A DNA stretch of 47,524 bases, taken from an uncultured Eubacteriales bacterium (lineage in GTDB: Bacteria > Bacillota > Clostridia > Oscillospirales > Acutalibacteraceae). A program made the translations under genes and the position numbers. Below the pieces are notes generated by a model. It did no database searches. It was not told where the DNA came from and saw nothing but the letters and a program-made list of their open reading frames with translations. Of this stretch, positions 31,226 through 38,961 are shown one piece after another. The stretch is taken from positions 1 through 47,524 of the forward strand of contig UQEY01000010.1 of assembly GCA_900540235.1 (NCBI GenBank), given 5' to 3'. Numbering within the stretch: the first letter of the stretch is position 1; every line of letters begins with the position of its first letter.

Positions 31226-31877
31226 ACTTCGTTTTTCAAAAACAGACAGGCTTAAATACATAAGTCATCTTGATATTAACCGTGCTATGGCTCGTGCACT
31301 TAAAAGAGCTGAAATACCGCTGTGGTATACAGAGGGTTTTAATCCGCATCCTTATATGAGTTTCTCACTTCCGCTTTCACTCGGAGTTGAAAGCCTTTGC
31401 GAAAGCGTCGATTTGCGCATTGTCGGTGATATAACTAATGAAGATATAAAGTCAAGGCTTAATTCTGTTTTACCTGACGGTTTGAAAATTGTTGATATTT
31501 ACGATGATTTTCGTGATAACAGTGAAATTGTTTATTCAGACTATGTATATAAATTTGAATTTAAAGACAATGAAGCGGCTTATGAAAAAATTAAAGCTGT
31601 TCTTGAAAGTGACGAAATACTTGCACTGAAAAAAGGCAAGCAGGGCAGAAAAAGGGTTATGAAAGAAACTAATATCAAATCTTTTATTGATAAATATTCA
31701 ATTTCAATAAGAGGAGATGTTATTGTCCTTAATATAAGGCTTTTTGCAGGACCTGAAAAAAACCTAAATCCGTCACTTCTTTTTGATACAATTATCAGGC
31801 TTATTGATACTGATTTTGAATGGAAAAGCATCAGCCGTATATCACTTCTTGATAAAGACTATAAAGAATTTAAATAA
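31212..31877 (+). CDS. DUF2344 (TIGR03936) radical SAM-associated protein
   Basis: A 221-residue protein with the family's N-terminal block VRLRFSKTDRLKYISHLDINRAMARALKRAEIPLWYTEGFNPHP, followed by MSFSLPLSLGVES. In some genomes it is fused to the upstream radical SAM protein, so the two act together. ATG 31212 follows GGAGGT (31199-31204) that is inside the 3' end of the radical SAM gene; an in-frame upstream start exists at 31170 but lacks a site. Function unknown; context points to RNA or ribosome modification. Confidence 0.9.
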   Translation: MREVRLRFSKTDRLKYISHLDINRAMARALKRAEIPLWYTEGFNPHPYMSFSLPLSLGVESLCESVDLRIVGDITNEDIKSRLNSVLPDGLKIVDIYDDFRDNSEIVYSDYVYKFEFKDNEAAYEKIKAVLESDEILALKKGKQGRKRVMKETNIKSFIDKYSISIRGDVIVLNIRLFAGPEKNLNPSLLFDTIIRLIDTDFEWKSISRISLLDKDYKEFK

Positions 31878-31890
31878 ATTAAAAAACTAC

Positions 31891-31919
31891 TTGCATTTTT
31901 CTAAACATTATGTTATTAT
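31891..31919 (+). promoter_or_regulatory. Promoter of rplS
   Basis: TTGCAT (31891-31896), 17 bases, TATTAT (31914-31919). Confidence 0.65.
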
Positions 31920-32050
31920 ATATCAGCATTTAATCCGTTGTATCTCTTACAACGCGTATAATGTCAGCGTTTAGCATTAAGAAGATGGTCCGCTTTCATC
32001 TCATTTTACGGTATGATAAGAACATCTCATAAAATTTAGGAGGAAGAAAA
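31920..32050 (+). promoter_or_regulatory. Candidate L19 leader upstream of rplS
   Basis: A 130-nt untranslated stretch lies between the promoter and the AGGAGG site of rplS. It can form a CGTTGT/ACAACG hairpin (31936-31941 with 31949-31954) and a GATG/CATC pairing further on. L19 (rplS) leaders that allow autoregulation are known in low-GC Gram-positives; match to that family is by position and structure only. Confidence 0.45.
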
Positions 32051-32395
32051 ATGGACGCACTCAAGTTAATTGAAAAAGACAGCACAAAAGCAGAACTTCC
32101 AAAGTTTAACATCGGTGATACTGTAAAGGTATCTGTTAACATTCGTGAAGGTCAGAGAGAAAGAATTCAGATGTTTGAAGGCACTGTAATCGCTATTAAG
32201 GGTTCAGGCATTTCAAAGACATTTACTGTTCGTCGTCTTTCATATGGCGTTGGTGTTGAGAGAGTATTCCCAATGCACTCACCTAATGTTGTTGATGTAC
32301 AGGTTGTTCGTAACGGTAAAGTTCGTCGTGCTAAGCTTTATTATCTTCGTGACCGTGTTGGTAAGGCAGCAAAGGTTAAAGAAGATATCCAGTAA
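32051..32395 (+). CDS. rplS: 50S ribosomal protein L19
   Basis: A 114-residue L19 with the typical GDTVKVSVNIREGQRERIQMFEGTVI, the GVGVERVFPMHSPN core and the C-terminal KLYYLRDRVGKAAKVKE. It sits at the subunit interface of the ribosome. AGGAGG is immediately upstream of ATG 32051. It is monocistronic with a terminator; in many Firmicutes it follows rimM-trmD, which are absent here. Confidence 0.97.
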   Translation: MDALKLIEKDSTKAELPKFNIGDTVKVSVNIREGQRERIQMFEGTVIAIKGSGISKTFTVRRLSYGVGVERVFPMHSPNVVDVQVVRNGKVRRAKLYYLRDRVGKAAKVKEDIQ

Positions 32396-32412
32396 TTTAA
32401 TAATTACGACTA

Positions 32413-32445
32413 ATACCACAGAATTCGGTTTCTGTGGTATTTTTT
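32413..32445 (+). terminator. Terminator of rplS
   Basis: A perfect 11-bp stem (32413-32423 with 32430-32440) and TTTTT. Confidence 0.88.
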
Positions 32446-32504
32446 ATTGAATGAAGTTTGTTTTTATGGTAAAATAAATATATAAAATTTTGAAAGGGTA
32501 AATT

Positions 32505-33368
32505 ATGGCTGATTTTCAAAAACAAACGGTTCAGTGGTTCCCCGGTCATATGGCTAAAACAAGAAGGATAATTAAAGAAAGTTTATCTCTTGTTGACGGT
32601 GTGGTTGAACTTGTTGATGCTCGAATTCCTTATAGTTCCTCAAATCCTGAACTTGACAGTATTATTAAAAGAAAACCGAGAATTGTTTTACTTAATAAAT
32701 GTGACATAGCAGACCCAAACGCTACAAAAATATGGATAGATTATTATATGCAAAAGGGTGAATATGCTATTCCTGTTGATTGCAGAACAGGTAAGGGTCT
32801 TAACGCTTTTATTCCGACTGTTAATCAGGCGCTTAGCGAAGTTATCGAAAAAAACAAGGCGAGAGGAATGGAAAACAAGCCGCTTAGGCTTATGGTGGTA
32901 GGTATTCCTAATACCGGTAAGTCATCTTTTATAAATCGTATGGCAGGTAACAGCAAAGCCAAGGTTGCCGATAAAGCAGGTGTAACAAGGCAGAAGCAGT
33001 GGTTTGCGGTAGGCAAGGGAATTGAACTACTTGACACCCCGGGCGTCCTTTGGCCTAAATTTGACGACCCTGAAGTTGGCGACAAGCTTGCTTTTACAGG
33101 TGCAGTTAAGGATGAGGTTACCGACTTGGAAACTCTTTCCTGCAGGCTTCTTGAATCTTTGTCAAAAACAAGACCAAAGGCTATTTGTGACAGGTATAAG
33201 CTTGACAGTGTTGACAGTTTACAAGGCTGGGAAATGCTTGAAATGATAGGGAAAAAAAGAGGTTTCCTTATTAAAGGCGGGGAGATTGATTATGAACGCA
33301 CCGCCGTTATGATTTGCGATGAATTTAGGGGAGGAAGGCTCGGCAAAATTACGCTTGAGTTACCGTGA
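32505..33368 (+). CDS. ylqF: Ribosome biogenesis GTPase YlqF (RbgA)
   Basis: A 287-residue circularly permuted GTPase: VQWFPGHMAKTRR N-terminus, G4 LLNKCDIA (about 62-69) before G1 GIPNTGKSS, G2-like TRQ, and G3 DTPGVLWPKF, with the C-terminal RNA-binding ANTAR-like helices. It promotes late assembly of the 50S subunit. AAGGG precedes ATG 32505. It follows rplS and precedes rnhB, the order ylqF-rnhB-yraN seen in Firmicutes; ylqF and rnhB overlap or nearly touch. Confidence 0.96.
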   Translation: MADFQKQTVQWFPGHMAKTRRIIKESLSLVDGVVELVDARIPYSSSNPELDSIIKRKPRIVLLNKCDIADPNATKIWIDYYMQKGEYAIPVDCRTGKGLNAFIPTVNQALSEVIEKNKARGMENKPLRLMVVGIPNTGKSSFINRMAGNSKAKVADKAGVTRQKQWFAVGKGIELLDTPGVLWPKFDDPEVGDKLAFTGAVKDEVTDLETLSCRLLESLSKTRPKAICDRYKLDSVDSLQGWEMLEMIGKKRGFLIKGGEIDYERTAVMICDEFRGGRLGKITLELP

Positions 33369-33370
33369 TT

Positions 33371-33985
33371 ATGGACTGGCTTGAATATGAAAACAAAGCT
33401 TATGAATCGGGTTATAACATTGTTTGCGGAGTAGATGAAGCCGGCAGAGGTCCGCTTGCGGGTGCTGTTTATGCCGCCGCCGTTATACTTCCGAAAGGTT
33501 ATGTGGTTGACGGAGTTAACGATTCAAAAAAACTCAGCGAAAAAAAGCGTGACGCACTTTTTGATAAAATAGTAAACGAATGTGTTTGCTACAGCATCGG
33601 CACGGCAAGCGTAAAGGAAATTGATGAAATTAATATTTTGCAGGCTACATTTTTAGCAATGAAAAGAGCGGTTGACGGTTTAAGTGTTAAGCCGGATATT
33701 GCGCTTATTGACGGAAATAAAAAACCGGGGCTTGATATTGTTGAATGGGATATTGTTAAAGGCGACGGAAAAAGCGCCAATATCGCTGCTGCTTCGATTA
33801 TTGCAAAAGTAAGCCGTGACAGATATATGCTTGAACTTGCTGAAAAATACCCTCAATATCAATTTGAAAAGCATAAGGGTTACGGCACCAAACTTCACTA
33901 TCAAATGCTTGACGAATACGGTATAAGCGACATTCACAGAAAAAGTTTTTTAAAAAAATATTTGGAAAAGAAAAATGAACAATAA
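33371..33985 (+). CDS. rnhB: Ribonuclease HII
   Basis: A 204-residue RNase HII, which removes ribonucleotides embedded in DNA. The signature CGVDEAGRGPLAG holds catalytic Asp22 and Glu23; further acidic residues are in ALIDGNKKPG and AAASIIAKVSRDRYM, followed by KHKGYGTKLH. ATG 33371 is preferred, but GTG 33365 overlapping the ylqF stop in GTGA is possible. Overlaps yraN by 11 bp, so translation is likely coupled. Confidence 0.96.
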   Translation: MDWLEYENKAYESGYNIVCGVDEAGRGPLAGAVYAAAVILPKGYVVDGVNDSKKLSEKKRDALFDKIVNECVCYSIGTASVKEIDEINILQATFLAMKRAVDGLSVKPDIALIDGNKKPGLDIVEWDIVKGDGKSANIAAASIIAKVSRDRYMLELAEKYPQYQFEKHKGYGTKLHYQMLDEYGISDIHRKSFLKKYLEKKNEQ

Positions 33986-34328
33986 AGGAAAAATTTGGGA
34001 GATTGAAGCTTCCAAATATTTAAAAAAGCACAGATATAAGCTTGTCGATGTTAATTACACAACCCGTTTCGGTGAAATTGATTTAATCGTGAAAAATAAG
34101 AAATATTTGTGCTTTGTTGAAGTTAAGCAAAGAGATGTCAATTCTATCGCATTGCCGAGGGAATTTGTTACTTATTCAAAACAGCAAAAAATAATTGCTT
34201 GTGCAAAGCTTTATTTGGCACATAACGAGTGTAATTTGCAGCCGAGATTTGATATAATCGAAATTTATACCGAGAATAATAAAATAAAATCTATAAAACA
34301 TCTTGAAAATGCTTTTCAGTTAGTATAA
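33975..34328 (+). CDS. yraN: YraN family (UPF0102) endonuclease-like protein
   Basis: A 117-residue UPF0102 protein with the restriction-endonuclease-like core: GEIDLIVK (acidic residues), FVEVKQR and the N-terminal GKIWEIEASKYLKKHRYKLVDVNY. Members are thought to be structure-specific nucleases linked to competence or repair; biochemistry is limited. Usual length. It starts inside rnhB. Confidence 0.9.
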   Translation: MNNKGKIWEIEASKYLKKHRYKLVDVNYTTRFGEIDLIVKNKKYLCFVEVKQRDVNSIALPREFVTYSKQQKIIACAKLYLAHNECNLQPRFDIIEIYTENNKIKSIKHLENAFQLV

Positions 34329-34370
34329 AATATTATAAACCTAAATTTTAAGGTGAAAGGAAATACTATT

Positions 34371-35867
34371 ATGCTTTATACATCAACAAGAGATAATTCA
34401 ATCAGAGTACCTGCCGCTCAGGCTATTGCTCAGGGTATCAGCGAAGAAGGCGGACTTTTTGTTCCTGTTGAACTTCCTAAGTTTGATATCGACAAAATTG
34501 TTTCAATGACTTCTATGAGTTACATTGACAGAGCTAAAACCGTACTTAAAGAATTTTTAACAGATTTCAGCGAGGAAGAACTTGACTACTGTGTAAGCGG
34601 TGCTTATGCATCTGAGAAATTTTCTTCTCCTCAAATTGCACCGACTGTTAATGTTGGCGGCAATAAAAATATATTGGAACTTTGGCACGGTCCTACCTGC
34701 GCATTTAAGGATATGGCTCTCCAGCTTTTGCCATATCTTATGACAGTATCTGCTAAAAAAACTGCCGACGGAAAAACAATCGTTATTCTTGTAGCTACTT
34801 CTGGCGATACAGGTAAGGCTGCTCTTGAAGGCTTTAAGAATGTTAAAAATACAAAGATTTTGGTATTTTATCCTGTTGACGGCGTTTCACCTATGCAGAA
34901 ACTTCAAATGACTACTCAGGAGGGTGACAATGTTGCTGTTTGTGCCATCAACGGTAACTTTGATGACGCTCAAAGCGCAGTTAAATCAATTTTTACCAAT
35001 AATGAGATTAAGAATGAACTCGCTAAGAAAAATATGATGTTCTCCTCCGCAAACTCAATCAACTGGGGCAGACTTGTACCTCAAATCGTTTACTATTTTT
35101 CAACATATTGCGACCTTATCAATATGGGCAAGATTAAAGCCGGCGACAAGATTAATGTAGTGGTTCCTACAGGAAATTTCGGCAATATTCTTGCAGGTTA
35201 TTATGCTAAGAAAATGGGTCTTCCTATCAAAACTCTTGTTTGTGCTTCAAACTCAAACAATGTTCTTACCGATTTCTTGAAAACAGGTACTTACGATAAG
35301 AACAGAAAATTCTATACAACAACTTCTCCGTCAATGGATATTCTTATTTCGTCTAACCTCGAAAGACTTCTTTACCATATGAGCGACGGCAACGATAAGC
35401 TTATCAGCGAACTTATGGGCAAGCTTTCAACTGACGGAAAATATACTGTATCTGATGAACTTATTGCTAAAATTCAAAAGGAATTTGATGCAGGTTATAC
35501 GGCTGAAGAAAATGTCGACGATACAATCAAGTATCATTTTGATAAATATAACTATCTTTGCGATACTCATACTGCCGTTGCAGTTAAAGTTTATGACGAA
35601 TATGTAAAGGCAACAGGAGATGATATTCCTACTGTCATCGATTCGACTGCTTCACCTTACAAATTCTCTGCAAGTGTTCTTAATGCAGTTCTTGCCGGCA
35701 AAGCTCCGAAACTTGATGAATTCGCTATGGTTGATGAACTTCATAATGTTACGGGTGCAGATGTACCTAAGCCTCTTGCTTCACTTAAAGATAAGAGCGT
35801 TCGTTTCAATGAAGTGTGCAATAAAGAAGATATGAGCAAAATGGTATTTAAGCTTCTTGATTTATAA
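34371..35867 (+). CDS. thrC: Threonine synthase
   Basis: A 498-residue PLP enzyme that makes threonine from O-phosphohomoserine. The N-terminal MLYTSTRDNSIRVPAAQAIAQG and ISEEGGLFVPVELP are typical; the PLP lysine is Lys113 in HGPTCAFKDMALQ, and LVATSGDTGKAALEGF binds the phosphate. It belongs to the longer (bacterial/fungal) branch. ATG 34371 follows AAAGGAAA; the frame begins 18 bp upstream at GTG 34353. No thrA or thrB neighbours. No leader or T-box was seen between yraN and thrC. Confidence 0.96.
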   Translation: MLYTSTRDNSIRVPAAQAIAQGISEEGGLFVPVELPKFDIDKIVSMTSMSYIDRAKTVLKEFLTDFSEEELDYCVSGAYASEKFSSPQIAPTVNVGGNKNILELWHGPTCAFKDMALQLLPYLMTVSAKKTADGKTIVILVATSGDTGKAALEGFKNVKNTKILVFYPVDGVSPMQKLQMTTQEGDNVAVCAINGNFDDAQSAVKSIFTNNEIKNELAKKNMMFSSANSINWGRLVPQIVYYFSTYCDLINMGKIKAGDKINVVVPTGNFGNILAGYYAKKMGLPIKTLVCASNSNNVLTDFLKTGTYDKNRKFYTTTSPSMDILISSNLERLLYHMSDGNDKLISELMGKLSTDGKYTVSDELIAKIQKEFDAGYTAEENVDDTIKYHFDKYNYLCDTHTAVAVKVYDEYVKATGDDIPTVIDSTASPYKFSASVLNAVLAGKAPKLDEFAMVDELHNVTGADVPKPLASLKDKSVRFNEVCNKEDMSKMVFKLLDL

Positions 35868-35884
35868 TTTGAACATTTAAAGTA

Positions 35885-35916
35885 AAAACGGCTCTGCCAA
35901 TACAGAGCCGTTTTTT
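35885..35916. terminator. Bidirectional terminator between thrC and the DUF1540 gene
   Basis: A perfect 12-bp stem AAAACGGCTCTG/CAGAGCCGTTTT around CCAATA, with T residues to the right and A residues to the left. Confidence 0.9.
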
Positions 35917-35922
35917 GCTTAA

Positions 35923-36093
35923 TTAGCGGCAAGAGCAAGAGTCACTGCACTCAAAAGTTTCGCACTTTGTGTCTGTAACGCTTGTTGCATTGCTGTTACC
36001 TACTTTAATATGACCTGCGTTGCAGCAGTTTGCTTTATCGTGATATTTGCAGTTTTTTACATCGCAGGAAATACCTTTAATCTCGTTATCCAT
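35923..36093 (-). CDS. Small DUF1540 Cys-rich protein
   Basis: A 56-residue protein on the minus strand: ISCDVKNCKYHDKANCCNAGHIKVG, then SVTDTKCETFECSDSCSC. The spacing CxxxxC...CxAxxIxV...DTxCxTF is the DUF1540 signature, found widely in Clostridia and thought to bind metal; its role is unknown. ATG at 36091-36093 (reverse) follows GGGAG with rather long spacing (11 nt). It has nine cysteines in all, six or so in the conserved pattern. It converges on thrC, sharing the terminator at 35885-35916. Its shortness makes it easy to overlook. Confidence 0.8.
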   Translation of the reverse strand: MDNEIKGISCDVKNCKYHDKANCCNAGHIKVGNSNATSVTDTKCETFECSDSCSCR

Positions 36094-36193
36094 TATCGTT
36101 CACACTCCCTTCAACTTTATTATTTGAAAAATTAATTTATTTATTCAAAAATTAATAAAAAAACTTACCTTTTCAGAAAGGCGATACAGATAT

Positions 36194-36880
36194 ATGTCTT
36201 TATTTGCAATAGCCGATACTCATTTGTCATTTGGCACAAATAAGCCTATGGACTCTTTTCCGGGTTGGGAAAATTATACAGACAGATTAAAAGAAAATTG
36301 GAACAAAATCATTGATAACGATGATTTCGTCGTTATTGCCGGTGATATAAGCTGGGCAATGAACTTTGACGAGCTTAAATCCGATTTTGATTTCATCAAT
36401 AAATTAAACGGCAAAAAGATTATTCTCAAGGGTAACCACGATTATTGGTGGAACACAATGAGCAAAATGAATAAGTTTATTGAAGAAAATCAATTTGATA
36501 CAATTACTATTTTGCACAACAGTGCTTTTGATTTTGATGATTTTTCAGTTTGCGGAAGCAGAGGTTGGTTTTTTGACAGCGAAGAAGAACATAATGAGAA
36601 AGTTCTTAACCGTGAAGTTATGAGAGTTAAAACATCAATAGAATGTGCAAAAAATGATGAAAAAATCGTTTTTCTTCATTATCCGCCGGTTACCGAAAAT
36701 CAATGCTGTGACGAAATTCTTAATCTTTTAAAAGAAAAGGGAATAAAAAAATGTTATTATGGGCATCTTCACGGTGGAGCTGCAAAATATGCCTTTGATG
36801 ATAATTTTGAAGGAATAGATTTTAAATTGATTTCTGCAGACAGGCTTAAATTTGTTCCGTTGCTTATTAAAAAGTTTTAA
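36194..36880 (+). CDS. Calcineurin-like metallophosphoesterase
   Basis: A 228-residue enzyme with the dimetal motifs in order: DTH (8-10), GD (50-51), GNHD (80-83), HYPP (about 160-163), and GHLHGG near the C-terminal quarter. This is the YpbG/DUF-type bacterial branch; substrates are undefined (perhaps nucleotides or phospho-diesters). GAAAGGCGA precedes ATG 36194. Cytoplasmic, no signal peptide. It stands between the DUF1540 gene and tig. Confidence 0.85.
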   Translation: MSLFAIADTHLSFGTNKPMDSFPGWENYTDRLKENWNKIIDNDDFVVIAGDISWAMNFDELKSDFDFINKLNGKKIILKGNHDYWWNTMSKMNKFIEENQFDTITILHNSAFDFDDFSVCGSRGWFFDSEEEHNEKVLNREVMRVKTSIECAKNDEKIVFLHYPPVTENQCCDEILNLLKEKGIKKCYYGHLHGGAAKYAFDDNFEGIDFKLISADRLKFVPLLIKKF

Positions 36881-36939
36881 AAAACAATCTTTTTATAAAT
36901 AATTCACAATCTGTTTAATATAAATTGAATATAAAAAAC

Positions 36940-36968
36940 TTGATATTATTTAAAATATATGTTATAAT
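36940..36968 (+). promoter_or_regulatory. Promoter of tig
   Basis: TTGATA (36940-36945), 17 bases, TATAAT (36963-36968), with TGTTATAAT extended -10. Confidence 0.75.
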
Positions 36969-37012
36969 GCCACTTCGGTGATTAGAATTATAATTGATAG
37001 GAGGTCATTACC

Positions 37013-38293
37013 ATGGCACTTAAATCATCTAATAAAATAGATACAAATGTTTATGAAATTGAAGTAACTGTTGCACCTGAGGTGTTTGCAGATGCTTGTA
37101 AGTCTGCATATATGAAGCAGAGAAAGTCAATTCAGCTCCCTGGTTTCCGTAAGGGTAAAGCTACTCAGGGCATGATTGAAAAAGTTTACGGCGAAGGTGC
37201 ATTTTATGAAGACGCACTTGAAATCGTTTATCCACAGGCTGTAACCGAAGCTATTGAAGAAGCAGGTCTCAGAACTGTTGATACTCCTTATGACCTTGAT
37301 GTTCCTGTTATGAGCAAGAACGAAGGCGTTGAAATGAAAATGAAAGTTACAGTTTATCCTGAAGTTAAGCTTGGCGATTACAAAGGTCTTAAAGCAACAA
37401 TGCTTCCAACAGAAGCATCTGATGAAGATGTTGACAAGGAAATCGAAAATATGCGTGACCGTAATTCTCGTCTTGTTTCAGTTGATGACAGAGAAGCTCA
37501 GATTGGTGACACCGCTGAAATTGATTTTGAAGGTTTTGTTGACGGTGTCGCTTTTGAAGGCGGCAAGGGTGAAAATTATCCTCTTGAACTCGGTTCGGGT
37601 TCATTCATCCCTGGTTTTGAAGAACAGGTTGCAGGTCACAAGTGTGACGAAGAGTTTGATGTTAATGTAACATTCCCTGAAGAATATGCAGAAGAACTTG
37701 CCGGCAAGGACGCTGTATTTAAGTGCAAGATTCATGAAATTAAGGCTAAGGAACTTCCTGAACTTGATGATGAATTTGCTAAAGATGTATCTGAATTTGA
37801 TACACTTGATGAACTCAAGGCTGACCTCAAAAAGCAGATGGATGAAAGAAAAGCTGAAGAAGCTAAAAACGATTTTGAAAATCAGCTTATTGACCAGGTT
37901 ATTGATAATATGGAATGTGAAGTTCCACAGTGTATGTTTGACAAGCGTGCAGATGAAATGGTTCAAGATTACGCTTACAGACTTCAGATGCAGGGCATTG
38001 ACCTTGATACATATCTCAAGTATCTCGGTCAGGATAAGGATGCATTTAAGGCAACATTTAAGGATGGCGCTGAAAAGCAGGTTAAGGCTTCTATTGCTCT
38101 TGAAGCAATCGTTGACAGCGAAAAGCTTGAAGCAACAGACGAAGAAATTGAAGCTGAAATTGCTAAGCTTGCTGAACAGTATCAAATGGAAGTTGAGCAG
38201 ATTAAGAATGCTATTCCTACAGACCAACTTGCTTCAGATGTTAAGACTAAGAAAGCAATCGACCTTATTGTTGATTCAGCAGTTAAGGAATAA
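37013..38293 (+). CDS. tig: Trigger factor
   Basis: A 426-residue ribosome-associated chaperone and prolyl isomerase. The ribosome-docking FRKGKA motif (LPGFRKGKATQGMI) is in the N-terminal domain; the FKBP-type domain spans about 160-245 (GDTAEIDFEGFVDGVAFEGGKGENYPLELGSGSFIPGFEEQ), and the long helical chaperone C-terminus follows. GGAGGTCATTACC precedes ATG 37013. It is followed by clpP and clpX, the conserved tig-clpP-clpX arrangement. Confidence 0.97.
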   Translation: MALKSSNKIDTNVYEIEVTVAPEVFADACKSAYMKQRKSIQLPGFRKGKATQGMIEKVYGEGAFYEDALEIVYPQAVTEAIEEAGLRTVDTPYDLDVPVMSKNEGVEMKMKVTVYPEVKLGDYKGLKATMLPTEASDEDVDKEIENMRDRNSRLVSVDDREAQIGDTAEIDFEGFVDGVAFEGGKGENYPLELGSGSFIPGFEEQVAGHKCDEEFDVNVTFPEEYAEELAGKDAVFKCKIHEIKAKELPELDDEFAKDVSEFDTLDELKADLKKQMDERKAEEAKNDFENQLIDQVIDNMECEVPQCMFDKRADEMVQDYAYRLQMQGIDLDTYLKYLGQDKDAFKATFKDGAEKQVKASIALEAIVDSEKLEATDEEIEAEIAKLAEQYQMEVEQIKNAIPTDQLASDVKTKKAIDLIVDSAVKE

Positions 38294-38304
38294 TTTTTAT
38301 TTAA

Positions 38305-38333
38305 ACTCTGTCCGCTTTTTTAGTGGGCAGAGT
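38305..38333 (+). terminator. Hairpin between tig and clpP
   Basis: ACTCTGTCCGC/GTGGGCAGAGT pairs with G-U wobble around TTTTTTA. There is no T-tract after it, so it may be an attenuating or processing hairpin rather than a full terminator. Confidence 0.45.
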
Positions 38334-38363
38334 AAATTTATATAACGAAAGGTTATGATTAAT

Positions 38364-38945
38364 ATGGCATTAGTTCCATATGTACTTGAACAGACAAGCG
38401 CCGGCGAACGCTCAATGGACATCTATTCAAGACTTTTAAATGACAGAATTATTGTATTATCCGATGAAGTTAATTCTACTACTGCTTCTCTTGTAGTAGC
38501 ACAGCTTCTTTTCCTTGAAGGTCAGGATAAAGATAAGGACATCAGCCTTTATATTAACAGCCCCGGCGGTTCAGTTACCGACGGTATGGCTATTTATGAT
38601 ACAATGCAGTATATTAAGTGTGATGTGTCAACAATTTGTATGGGTATGGCTGCATCTATGGGTGCATTTCTTCTTTCAAGCGGCGCAAAGGGTAAGAGAA
38701 TTTGTCTTCCTAATGCGGAAGTAATGATTCATCAGCCACTCGGCAGAACAGAGGGTCAAGCAACAGAAATTGAAATTGCAGCTAACCACATTTTACAAAC
38801 TAAGAAAAAGCTTAATTCTATTATGGCTGATAACTGCGGCAGAACACTTGAGGAAATGACTGCTGCCACAGACAGAGATAATTGGCTTACCGCTCAGGAA
38901 GCGCTTGACTTCGGTCTTGTTGATAAAGTTATTGATAAAAGATAA
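38364..38945 (+). CDS. clpP: ATP-dependent Clp protease proteolytic subunit
   Basis: A 193-residue ClpP. Catalytic Ser98 lies in GMAASMGAF, His123 in MIHQPLG, and the Asp in the C-terminal LDFGLVDK region. YINSPGGSVTDGMAIYDTMQ forms the core. ATG 38364 gives the usual MALVPYVLEQTS start; ATG 38355 is in frame but sits only 2 bases from the Shine-Dalgarno AAAGG. It pairs with ClpX, encoded 16 bp downstream. Confidence 0.97.
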   Translation: MALVPYVLEQTSAGERSMDIYSRLLNDRIIVLSDEVNSTTASLVVAQLLFLEGQDKDKDISLYINSPGGSVTDGMAIYDTMQYIKCDVSTICMGMAASMGAFLLSSGAKGKRICLPNAEVMIHQPLGRTEGQATEIEIAANHILQTKKKLNSIMADNCGRTLEEMTAATDRDNWLTAQEALDFGLVDKVIDKR

Positions 38946-38961
38946 TTGAAGGGGCAACTAT

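Noticed and set aside
34329..34370. T-box or threonine-responsive leader before thrC
   Set aside because: Only about 40 bp separate yraN and thrC, too short for a T-box, and no terminator hairpin is seen there.
37601..38345. Long open frames on both strands inside tig (208 and 219 codons)
   Set aside because: They are out-of-frame readings of trigger factor, whose full-length homology, ribosome binding site and promoter decide the frame. Their composition is Leu/Lys or Phe/Asn-rich noise.
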